Origin: Frigoribacterium sp. Leaf263 | GTDB taxonomy: Bacteria > Actinomycetota > Actinomycetes > Actinomycetales > Microbacteriaceae | Direction of reading: 5' to 3' | DNA: 64,000 bases | NCBI RefSeq assembly: GCF_001422285.1 | Contig: NZ_LMMO01000005.1 | Coordinates: 1-64,000 of the forward strand | Shown here: piece by piece, positions 44,476 through 52,037 of the stretch | How positions within the stretch are numbered: the first letter of the stretch is position 1 | Layout of the letters: the number at the start of each line of letters is the position of its first letter | Notes under the pieces: model-generated | Told to the model about the DNA's origin: nothing | Databases searched by the model: none | The model's input: the letters and a program-made list of their open reading frames with translations, nothing else | Translations under genes and position numbers: made by a program

Positions 44476-44575
44476 CGACGCCTCGGCGACCGCCTCGGCG
44501 CGGTGACCGGTCGTCGTGACCGGGCACCGCGCCTCCTTGGATTCATCACCCGAACACGCGACAGGACACACCCCC

Positions 44576-45727
44576 ATGGCCCAGAAGAGCACCGAGCGCG
44601 AGCAGCAGTCGCCGTCGGCCGACGACGAGCGCAAGCCGCAGGACCTCACCGACGTCAAGAAGCCCTCGTGGGGGTACGTGCTCGGCAAGACGCTGCGCGA
44701 GTTCACCCGCGACCAGTGCACCGACCTCGCCGCGGGGCTGACGTACTACGCCGTGCTCGCGATCTTCCCGGCGCTGCTGGCCATCGTGTCGCTGCTCGGC
44801 GTCGTCGGACAGGCCGAAGCGACGGCCACGACCCTGCTCGACCTGGTGCGCCAGGCGGGATCGCCCCAGGTGGCGGAGCTTCTCGAGGGGCCGATCCTGC
44901 AGCTGACGAAGTCGCCCGCCGCCGGCGTCGCGCTGATCGTCGGTGTGCTCGGCGCCCTCTGGTCGGCCTCCGGATACGTGGGCGGCTTCGGTCGGGCCAT
45001 GAACCGCATCTACGGCATCGACGAGGGACGACCGATCTGGAAGCTGCGTCCCACGATGCTCGGAGTGACGGCCTTCACCGTCGTGCTGATCGTCGCGGCC
45101 GCGCTCATCCTCGTCATCAGCGGGCCGATCGCGCAGACCGCCGGCGACCTGATCGGACTCGGCTCGACCGCCGTGTTCGTCTGGAACGTCGCCAAGTGGC
45201 CGGTGCTCGCGGTGATCGCGATCGTCATCGTCGCGGTGCTGTACTACTGGGCCCCGAACATCCAGCAGCCGAAGTTCAAGTGGATGAGCCTCGGCTCGCT
45301 CGTCGCCCTGGTCATCTGGCTGATCGCCTCGGTGGGCTTCGGCTTCTACGTCGCCAACTTCTCGAACTACAACGCGACCTACGGATCGCTCGGCGCCGTC
45401 ATCGTGTTCCTGCTGTGGCTCTGGATCACGAACAACGCCCTGCTCTTCGGCGCCGAGTTCGACGCCGAGCTCGAGCGCGGGCGCGAGCTGCAGGCCGGCA
45501 TGAAGGCCGAGAGCGAGATCCTGCTGCCGCCGCGCGACACCGCCCAGACCGAGAAGAAGGCGGCCGCGCTCGCCAAGGACGAGCTCGAGGGCATGCGCCT
45601 GCGCCAGGCCGCCGCCGCCGAGATGGCGCGCCGGGGCGAGGAGCAGCCCGAGGCCGACGGCGACGGCGGCTCGGCCCCGTCCGACGACCACCCCGACCCC
45701 GACTCGCCGGACGCTGGCAAGCGCTGA
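44576..45727 (+). CDS. YihY/BrkB-family membrane protein
   Basis: 383 residues with six helices. DLAAGLTYYAVLAIFPALLAIVSL and LGALWSASGYVGGFGRAMNRIYG, then SLGAVIVFLLWLWITNNALLFGAEFDAEL, are diagnostic. The acidic C-terminal tail (about 80 residues) is cytoplasmic. The role is unknown; the old 'ribonuclease BN' annotation is not supported. It ends the envelope group, 100 bp after DUF3618. Confidence 0.88.
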   Translation: MAQKSTEREQQSPSADDERKPQDLTDVKKPSWGYVLGKTLREFTRDQCTDLAAGLTYYAVLAIFPALLAIVSLLGVVGQAEATATTLLDLVRQAGSPQVAELLEGPILQLTKSPAAGVALIVGVLGALWSASGYVGGFGRAMNRIYGIDEGRPIWKLRPTMLGVTAFTVVLIVAAALILVISGPIAQTAGDLIGLGSTAVFVWNVAKWPVLAVIAIVIVAVLYYWAPNIQQPKFKWMSLGSLVALVIWLIASVGFGFYVANFSNYNATYGSLGAVIVFLLWLWITNNALLFGAEFDAELERGRELQAGMKAESEILLPPRDTAQTEKKAAALAKDELEGMRLRQAAAAEMARRGEEQPEADGDGGSAPSDDHPDPDSPDAGKR

Positions 45728-45736
45728 CCGCTGCGC

Positions 45737-45787
45737 CGGCTGCGCGCCGCCGGCTGCGCGCCGCCGGCTGCGCACCGCCGGCCGCGT
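45737..45787 (+). repeat. 14-bp tandem repeat downstream of yihY
   Basis: Three and a half units of CGGCTGCGCGCCGC between the yihY-like stop and the large hairpin. Confidence 0.85.
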
Positions 45788-45853
45788 GCTACACCCCGAA
45801 ACCCGCGCTACACCCCGATTTCTCGGGGTGTAGCGCGGGTTTCGAGGTGTAGC
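45788..45853. terminator. Long palindromic hairpin, family copy 2
   Basis: 30-bp arms (45789-45818 and 45823-45852) with one mismatch and a TTTC loop, between convergent genes and 8 nt after the stop at 45861. It shares the ACACCCCG-AACCCGCG-CACCCCG architecture with 25446-25505; four arm differences are matched on the opposite arm. Confidence 0.85.
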
Positions 45854-45860
45854 GGCGTGC

Positions 45861-46658
45861 TCAGAACGAGAAGCCGAGCTCGCCGGGGTAGTCGCCGCGC
45901 GCGGTCAGGGTGGTGGCGGCGTCGCGCAGGTGCGAGAGCGTCAGACCCATGGTCGTCGGCCCGAAGCTGACCCGCGAGACGCCGAGCTCGGCGAGACGCG
46001 CCAGGGGCACGGCCGACGGGTTCGAGATGACGCTGACCTTGCCGTCGATGCGGTCGAGGGCGGCCTTGACGAGGTCCTCGGTGCCGAGGCCGAGCACGAA
46101 GGCGCAGTCGGCGCCGGCCGCGAGGTACGCGTTGGCCCGGGTGATGGCGTCGTCGAAGCCGTCGGGGTCGCCGGCGAGCGAGTCGACGCGGGCGTTGATG
46201 ACGATCGGCACGCCGGCGCGGTCGCCCGCCTGACGGGCGGCGGCCACCTTCGAGACCTGCGTGTCGATGTCGTAGAGGGGGGCCTTGGCCTGGCCGATGC
46301 TGTCTTCGATGTTGAGGCCGGCCGCGCCCTCCTCGATGAGGCGGAAGACGTTGTCGAGCGTCCCGGCGGCATCGGAGGCGTACGCCTTCTCGAAGTCGAC
46401 GGACACCGGCAGATCGACGGAGCGGATGATGATGCGGGCCGCGGCGAGCATCTCGTCGACGTCGAGGCCCTCGCCGTCTTCGACGCCGTGCGCCTCGCTG
46501 ATGGAGTGGGAGGCGGTGGCCAGGGCCCGCACGCCCGGTGCGCCGGCGACGACCCGCGCCGTGATGCTGTCCCACACGTTGGTCACGATCAGCGGATCGC
46601 CGGGGACGTGCAGCGAGCGGAGCAGTTCGGCCTTCTCGGCTGTGGAGGAGATGGACAT
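45861..46658 (-). CDS. PEP mutase / isocitrate lyase superfamily protein
   Basis: 265 residues. LIVTNVWDSITARVVAGAPG, ATASHSISEAHGVEDGEGLD, the metal-site VSVDFEKAYA and GAAGLNIEDSIGQAK, then VINARVDSLAG. Members are oxaloacetate decarboxylase- or phosphonomutase-like, with magnesium; the substrate here is unknown. The ATG at 46658 has no clear ribosome site. Confidence 0.85.
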   Translation of the reverse strand: MSISSTAEKAELLRSLHVPGDPLIVTNVWDSITARVVAGAPGVRALATASHSISEAHGVEDGEGLDVDEMLAAARIIIRSVDLPVSVDFEKAYASDAAGTLDNVFRLIEEGAAGLNIEDSIGQAKAPLYDIDTQVSKVAAARQAGDRAGVPIVINARVDSLAGDPDGFDDAITRANAYLAAGADCAFVLGLGTEDLVKAALDRIDGKVSVISNPSAVPLARLAELGVSRVSFGPTTMGLTLSHLRDAATTLTARGDYPGELGFSF

Positions 46659-46716
46659 GCCCCCAGCCAACCAGCCCAGGCTGTGCGGCACCAGCCCCCG
46701 CCCGGCCGAGGCCGAG

Positions 46717-46776
46717 ACCCCGGGAGACCGCTCAGGCCCCTGTGCGCGAGCGGGGGTCTGAGCGGTTCTCGGGGGT
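46717..46776 (-). terminator. Long imperfect hairpin after acs
   Basis: The stem contains ACCGCTCAG (46727-46735) paired with CTGAGCGGT (46758-46766) and flanking C/G runs, a stem of about 22 bp. It begins 2 nt after the acs stop codon. Confidence 0.75.
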
Positions 46777-46801
46777 GTCAGCGGGTGTCAGCGGGTGTCA
46801 G
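46775..46801 (-). repeat. 10-bp tandem repeat at the acs stop
   Basis: GTGTCAGCGG repeated 2.7 times. Because 10 is not a multiple of 3, the stop codon appears in more than one frame here (46778 and 46788). Confidence 0.8.
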
Positions 46802-48841
46802 CTGCTCGCGGATGGCGGCGATGCGGCCGGGCACCGTGTCGTCCTGCAGGCTCGTGGTGTCGCCGAGCGGGCGGCCGTCGACGATGTCGCCGAGCAGGCG
46901 ACGCATGATCTTGCCCGAGCGGGTCTTGGGCAGGTCGGGCACGACCAGCACCGTCGCGGGCTTGGCGATCGGGCCGATCTGGTCGGCGACGTGGGCTCGC
47001 AGCGCGCCCGACAGCGACCCCGCGAGCGGAGCCCAGATCTGCGGTTCGCGCGCGCACCCGGAATCCGGCACCGCGCCTCCGGCGGGTCGGGAGGCGGGCA
47101 CGACGAAGGCGGCGATCGCCTGACCGGTGCGGTCGTCGGCGACACCGACGACCGCCGCCTCGGCCACGAGCGGGTGCGCCACCAGCGACGACTCGATCTC
47201 GATCGTCGACAGACGGTGACCCGACACGTTGATCACGTCGTCGACGCGCCCGAGCACCCAGATGTCGCCGTCGGCGTCGTACTTCGCGCCGTCGCCCGAG
47301 AAGAACCAGCCCTGGCGCCAGTACTTCGCCCAGTACGAGTCGCGATAGCGCTTCGGGTCGCCCCACACGGTGCGGGCCAGCGACGGAGGCGTCTGCTGCA
47401 CGACGAGGTAGCCGCCGGCGCCGTTCGGCACGCGAGCGCCGTCGTCGTCGACCACAGCCGTCGAGACTCCGGGCAGAGCCCGCAGCGACGAGCCCGGCTT
47501 GAGGGTGTCGACGCCCGGCAGCGGCGCCATGACGCTCGCCCCCGTCTCGGACTGCCACCAGGTGTCGACGATCGGGCACTCGCCGCGGCCGAACTGCTCG
47601 TGGAACCAGACCCACGCCTCGGGGTTGATCGCCTCGCCGACGGTGCCGAGCAGACGCAGCGACGAGAGGTCGTACGTGTCGGGGAGCCCGTCGGGGAACC
47701 ACGACGAGAGGGTGCGCACCAGGGTGGGGGCCGTGTAGTACGTGGTCACGCCGTAGCGCTCGATGATCTCGAGGTGCCGGGCCGGGTGCGGGGTGTCGGG
47801 CGTGCCCTCGTAGATCACCTGGGTCAGGCCGTTCGAGAGCGGCCCGTAGATCTCGTACGTGTGGGCCGTCACCCAGGCGAGGTCGGCCGTGCACCAGTGG
47901 ACGTCGTCGGGCTTCGCGTCGAAGACCGCCCAGTGCGTGTAGCTCGCCGCCGTGAGGTACCCGCCGCTGGTGTGCACCAGCCCCTTCGGGCGACCGGTCG
48001 TGCCGCTGGTGTACATGATGAACAGCGGCGTCTCGGCGTCGAAGGCCTCGGGGTCGTCGGTGTCGGGCTGGGGGTCGACGACGTCGTGCCACCACAGGTC
48101 GCGGCCCTCGGTCCAGGGCACGTCGGGGGTCTGATCGCCCGTCCGGCGGACGACGAGCACGTGCTCGATGGCGTTGGAGCCGCTGACCGCGTGGTCGGCG
48201 TTCGCCTTGACCGGCACCGCGCCTCCTCGACGGAACTGGCCGTCGGTGGTCACGAGCAGCTTGGCCCCGGTGTCTTCGACGCGGAACCTCAGGGCCTCGC
48301 CCGAGAAGCCGCCGAACACGAGCGAGTGGATCGCCCCGATGCGCGCGATGGCCAGGGTGACGACGATCGTCTCGGCGATCACCGGCAGGTAGACGACGAC
48401 GCGGTCGCCCTTCGTGACGCCGAGCGATCGCAGGCCGTTCGCCGCCTTGACGACCTCGCGCTGCAGCTGGGCGTACGTGATGTCGCGCCGGTCGCCGGGC
48501 TCGCCCTCGACGTGCAGTGCGACCTTCTCTCCGCGCCCGGCCGCGACGTGACGGTCGACGCAGTTGACCGCGACGTTGAGGCGCCCTCCGGCGAACCAGG
48601 TGGCCTCGGGGACGGTCAGCTCGCCGTCAGGGCCCTCCGTCACGGGCGACCAGGTGTGGGCCGTGCGCCAGGGGGTGTCCCATTCGAGTCGGTGCGCCTG
48701 CTCCTCCCAGAAGGCGACGGGATCGGCGGCGGCTCGCGCGTGCTCGGACGAGGCCACGTTCGCGGTCGCGGCGAGCCCGGGAGGCGCGGGGAACCGCCGC
48801 CGCTCGTCGAGCAGATTCGAGATGGTGTCGGTCGTCGCCAT
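46778..48841 (-). CDS. acs: Acetyl-CoA synthetase
   Basis: 687 residues. Adenylate-forming core FIMYTSGTTGRPKGLVHT, TWWQSETGASVMAPLPG, VLGRVDDVINVSGHRLST and the acetylatable lysine in LPKTRSGKIMRR. It activates acetate to acetyl-CoA. There is a roughly 25-residue insertion before the C-terminal helix (RPAGGAVPDSGCAREPQ), partly encoded by a repeat core (47070-47077). RRGGAVPVK, also over a repeat core (48217-48230), coincides with the conserved RRG. The ATG is 6 nt after TAGCAT (leaderless). Confidence 0.95.
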   Translation of the reverse strand: MATTDTISNLLDERRRFPAPPGLAATANVASSEHARAAADPVAFWEEQAHRLEWDTPWRTAHTWSPVTEGPDGELTVPEATWFAGGRLNVAVNCVDRHVAAGRGEKVALHVEGEPGDRRDITYAQLQREVVKAANGLRSLGVTKGDRVVVYLPVIAETIVVTLAIARIGAIHSLVFGGFSGEALRFRVEDTGAKLLVTTDGQFRRGGAVPVKANADHAVSGSNAIEHVLVVRRTGDQTPDVPWTEGRDLWWHDVVDPQPDTDDPEAFDAETPLFIMYTSGTTGRPKGLVHTSGGYLTAASYTHWAVFDAKPDDVHWCTADLAWVTAHTYEIYGPLSNGLTQVIYEGTPDTPHPARHLEIIERYGVTTYYTAPTLVRTLSSWFPDGLPDTYDLSSLRLLGTVGEAINPEAWVWFHEQFGRGECPIVDTWWQSETGASVMAPLPGVDTLKPGSSLRALPGVSTAVVDDDGARVPNGAGGYLVVQQTPPSLARTVWGDPKRYRDSYWAKYWRQGWFFSGDGAKYDADGDIWVLGRVDDVINVSGHRLSTIEIESSLVAHPLVAEAAVVGVADDRTGQAIAAFVVPASRPAGGAVPDSGCAREPQIWAPLAGSLSGALRAHVADQIGPIAKPATVLVVPDLPKTRSGKIMRRLLGDIVDGRPLGDTTSLQDDTVPGRIAAIREQLTPADTR

Positions 48842-49092
48842 CCGACGATGCTACGAGCCGGGCGGGTGCGCCACCGGGGCGTCGGCAACCCGGCGTAACA
48901 CGCCCGAGCACCCGCGGCCGGGGGAGGGAGCGACGCGCGGACTCCTGGGGACGGACGAGCTCTCCACGGAAGCGGACGGATCAGGTGCGGATGAGCGCCG
49001 ATCGTCTTACTCTGAGACTCACTCCGCTCCAGACGGCGGTCCGCCCCGGGGGTCGGACCGCGCCGACTCCTGGTGCGACGACAGGAGCAGAC
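48842..49092. other. Intergenic region before the subtilase gene
   Basis: 251 bp, divergent. A TACTCT box (49008-49013) is a possible -10 for the subtilase, with no good -35. Otherwise nothing is seen. Confidence 0.4.
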
Positions 49093-51717
49093 GTGCAGAT
49101 CACCTCAGGTCGTGGGCGCGTCCGCCTCGGCACCGCCCTCGCGCTCGCCGGAGCCCTCGTGCTCTCGCCTCTGGCGGCCGTCGCCGCCGAGCCGGCCCCC
49201 GAGACGCCTGCGCCGTCTGCAGCGCCGACGGAGACCTCCGCCGTCGCCGAGACGCCTGCGCCGGCCGAGACGCCCGCGCTGGCCGAGACGGCCGTGCCGG
49301 CCGAGACGCCCGCGCTGGCCGAGACGCCCGCGCTGGCCGAGACGCCCGCGCCGGCCGACACGCCCGATGCGCCCGCCCCGGTCGAGCCGACCGCCGCCGT
49401 GGCGCCCGAGGCGCTCGCCGCCGTCGAGCTCATGAACTACGTCGTCAACGTCGACGCCACCGAGACCGCCGTCGCCGAGGCGCGCGCGGCCGTGGTCGCC
49501 TCCGGCGGGGTCGTGCTGATGAGCTACCCCGAGATCGGGGTGGTGACCGCGCAGTCGTCCGACACCGGTTTCCTCGATGCGATCCGCGCCTCCTCGGGCG
49601 TGCGGTCGGCCGGACCGACGCGCCAGGCCGCCGTCACCGAGGGGGCCGTCGCCGCCGACTGGGCGGGTGGCACCCTCGCGATCGACCGACCCCGCGCAGA
49701 GGCCGGGATCACCGCCGCGCCTCTCGTCTCGCAGCAGTGGGACATGGACGCCATCGGCGCCCCGCAGGCGCGCTCCCTCGAGCCGGGCGACGCCGACGTG
49801 CTCGTGGGCGTCCTCGACAGCGGCATCGCCGTCGACCACCCCGATCTCGCGACGCAGGTCGACCCGGCCGCGTCGGTCGGCTGCTCGGTCAACGGGATCC
49901 CCGATCAGAGCAGATCCGCGTGGATCCCCGTCGACGACAGCGAGTCGCACGGCACGCACGTCGCGGGCACGATCGCGGCGAACGCCGACGGCAGCGGCAT
50001 CACCGGCGTCGCGCCGGGCGTCACCCTCGCGAGCGTCAAGGTCGTCAACCACGACGGGTTCATCTACCCCGAGTACGCGCTCTGCGGCTTCATGTGGGCC
50101 GCCGCGCAGGGCATGGACGTCACGAACAACAGCTACTACGTCGACCCGTGGGCGTTCTGGTGCGAGGGGCAGCCCGAGCAGCAGCCCGCGCTCGACGCCG
50201 TCGAGAAGGCCGTCGCCTGGTCGCAGCAGCAGGGCGTGCTGAACATCGCGGCGGCCGGCAACGAGGACTACGACCTCGCGAACAAGACCACCGAGTCGAC
50301 CAGCCCGGACGACGGCGTCTACGACTCCGAGGGGAACCACGTCTCGGGTCCGCGGCCCATCGAGGACCGCGACGTGTCCGAGGGGTGCGTCGACCTGCCC
50401 GCCGGCGTCGACGGCGTCGTCACGGTCGCCTCGGTCGCGCAGCAGCCCGACGGCTCGGTCGCGAAGTCGTCGTTCTCGAACTACGGCGAGGGCGAGATCG
50501 ACGTCGCGGCACCCGGCTCCGCGATCCTCAGCACGGTGTTCGGCGGTCGCTACGACGTCTACAGCGGCACCTCGATGGCGTCGCCGCACGTCGCCGGCGT
50601 CGCTGCTCTGCTCGCCACGACCCACCCCGATGCGAGCCCCGCCGAGCTGCAGACCCTGCTGACCTCGCAGGCCGCCGATCTCGGCGACAGCGAGCTCTAC
50701 GGCGCCGGACTCGTCGACGCCTTCGCCGCCGTGACCGAGGGCCTCGACCTCGGCCCGACGGCAGCCGTCGCCGACGCCACCATCCAGGCCGGGGTCCCGT
50801 TCCGGCTGCTCGGAGCGGGCTTCGCGCCGGGTGAGGCCGTCGTGCTCACGCTCGAAGCGGGCGGCGTCGATCAGGACGACCCGAACCTCGTCTCGACCGT
50901 CGCCTCGAGCGACGGCCGTCTCGACGTCGTCGGGCAGTTCGGGCCGGCGGCGCCGGTCGGTCCCGCCACGATCGAGATCACGGGCGCGGGCGGGCCCAGG
51001 GCACGTGTCGCCGTCGACGTCACGGCGCCCCTCGCCGGGCCCGGGGTCTCGTCGCCCGCCGACGGCGACACGCTGGACGGCGACACCGTCACGGTGACCG
51101 GCACGGCACGACCGGGCGCCGGGGTGGTCGCGGGCATCGCCCTGTCCGGTGACGACATGGTGCGCGCCGGCGTCGACGAGGCCGGTCTGGCCGGCGACGC
51201 GCTCGCCGCCGCCGAGCGACGGGTCGCCGCGGGGCTCGAGGCCGCCGAGCCCGTCCCGTTCGACCCCGACGCCCCCATCACCGTGGCGGCGGCCTTCGCC
51301 GACGCGCGCGGAGCATGGAGCGTCGAGTTCGCCGACGTCCCCGGCGGCGACTTCATCGCGGTCGGCCTCGCGCAGGTCCTCTCGGACGGCAGCGTCTCGG
51401 CCCCCGGCGACCCCGTCGCCTTCTCGGTCGAACGCGCCGTGGCCGAGGTCCCGCCGGCTCCCGAGAGCCCGCCGGCCGTGACCGACCCGGTCGCGCCCGT
51501 CGAGCCGGCCGGAGCCGCGCCCACCCCCGACATCGCCCCCGCGGGCGGCCCGACCGCCCTCGCCTACACCGGCTCCGAGTCCGCGCCCGCCCTCGGGCTC
51601 GCCGGGATGCTCGTCGTGGCGGGTCTCGCCCTCGTGATCGCGACGGCTGCCGGGCGACGTCGGCGGCGGGCCGAGGAGGCGCGGGTCGACACGACGGGCG
51701 TCCTCCCGTCCGACTGA
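49093..51717 (+). CDS. Cell-wall anchored subtilisin-family (S8) serine protease
   Basis: 874 residues. A signal peptide (LALAGALVLSPLAAVAA) and a low-complexity ETPALAETPA repeat segment (18-bp DNA units, 49210-49380) lead to an inhibitor-I9-like propeptide (NYVVNVDATETAVAEAR). The S8 triad is GVLDSGIAVDHPDLA (Asp), DSESHGTHVAGTIAAN (His) and YSGTSMASPHVAGVAAL (Ser). C-terminal beta domains, a Pro-rich stalk and LAYTGSESAP with a helix follow. The last residues (AEEARVDTTGV) are encoded by an exact dispersed repeat. The GTG has AGGAG at 5 nt. Confidence 0.9.
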   Translation: MQITSGRGRVRLGTALALAGALVLSPLAAVAAEPAPETPAPSAAPTETSAVAETPAPAETPALAETAVPAETPALAETPALAETPAPADTPDAPAPVEPTAAVAPEALAAVELMNYVVNVDATETAVAEARAAVVASGGVVLMSYPEIGVVTAQSSDTGFLDAIRASSGVRSAGPTRQAAVTEGAVAADWAGGTLAIDRPRAEAGITAAPLVSQQWDMDAIGAPQARSLEPGDADVLVGVLDSGIAVDHPDLATQVDPAASVGCSVNGIPDQSRSAWIPVDDSESHGTHVAGTIAANADGSGITGVAPGVTLASVKVVNHDGFIYPEYALCGFMWAAAQGMDVTNNSYYVDPWAFWCEGQPEQQPALDAVEKAVAWSQQQGVLNIAAAGNEDYDLANKTTESTSPDDGVYDSEGNHVSGPRPIEDRDVSEGCVDLPAGVDGVVTVASVAQQPDGSVAKSSFSNYGEGEIDVAAPGSAILSTVFGGRYDVYSGTSMASPHVAGVAALLATTHPDASPAELQTLLTSQAADLGDSELYGAGLVDAFAAVTEGLDLGPTAAVADATIQAGVPFRLLGAGFAPGEAVVLTLEAGGVDQDDPNLVSTVASSDGRLDVVGQFGPAAPVGPATIEITGAGGPRARVAVDVTAPLAGPGVSSPADGDTLDGDTVTVTGTARPGAGVVAGIALSGDDMVRAGVDEAGLAGDALAAAERRVAAGLEAAEPVPFDPDAPITVAAAFADARGAWSVEFADVPGGDFIAVGLAQVLSDGSVSAPGDPVAFSVERAVAEVPPAPESPPAVTDPVAPVEPAGAAPTPDIAPAGGPTALAYTGSESAPALGLAGMLVVAGLALVIATAAGRRRRRAEEARVDTTGVLPSD
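51671..51688 (+). repeat. Dispersed 18-bp repeat, exact copy (in CDS)
   Basis: CCGAGGAGGCGCGGGTCG, read as AEEARVD in the cytoplasmic tail after the sortase signal of the subtilase. Confidence 0.9.
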
Positions 51718-51751
51718 CCCTCCCGCTCCACGGACCCTCCCGCTCCACGGA
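51718..51751 (+). repeat. 17-bp direct tandem repeat after the subtilase stop
   Basis: Two adjacent copies of CCCTCCCGCTCCACGGA, starting at the stop codon. Confidence 0.85.
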
Positions 51752-51777
51752 CCCCGGCGCCGACGGCACCGGGGTCC
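51749..51777 (+). terminator. Terminator hairpin after the subtilase
   Basis: GGACCCCGG (51749-51757) pairs with CCGGGGTCC (51769-51777) around an 11-nt loop; GTTCCGT follows. Confidence 0.75.
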
Positions 51778-52037
51778 GTTCCGTCGGCACCGGGGCCCGT
51801 CCCGCCGGCCCGGCGAGGTGCGCCCCAACCGGCGCCGGGACCCGCCGGCACCGGCCCGAGAAGGGTTCATCCACCGATCCCGAATGACAGATTTGCATAT
51901 CGCACGCTATGCGTGAAATATGGACCAGCGGTCGTGCGATCACCGCGCTCCGGTCGTGGCATGCGCTCTGAATGCATGAGGCATGAAAGCCTGTAGCATT
52001 CCTCTCGACCGTTCCGTCGGAAGGACTCCAGGAGCCC

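Larger units (their letters stand above)
51718..52037. other. Intergenic region between subtilase and acyltransferase
   Basis: 320 bp. The left part holds the 17-bp repeats and a hairpin. The right part (about 51880-52010) is locally AT-rich with several short ATGC-containing inverted repeats, such as CACGC-TAT-GCGTG (51903-51915). A TAGCAT box lies near 51996. It is probably the acyltransferase promoter region with unknown regulator sites. Confidence 0.5.

Noticed and set aside
44516-45727. Ribonuclease BN identity for the YihY-like protein
   Set aside because: That name is an old database error for this membrane family; no nuclease motif is present.
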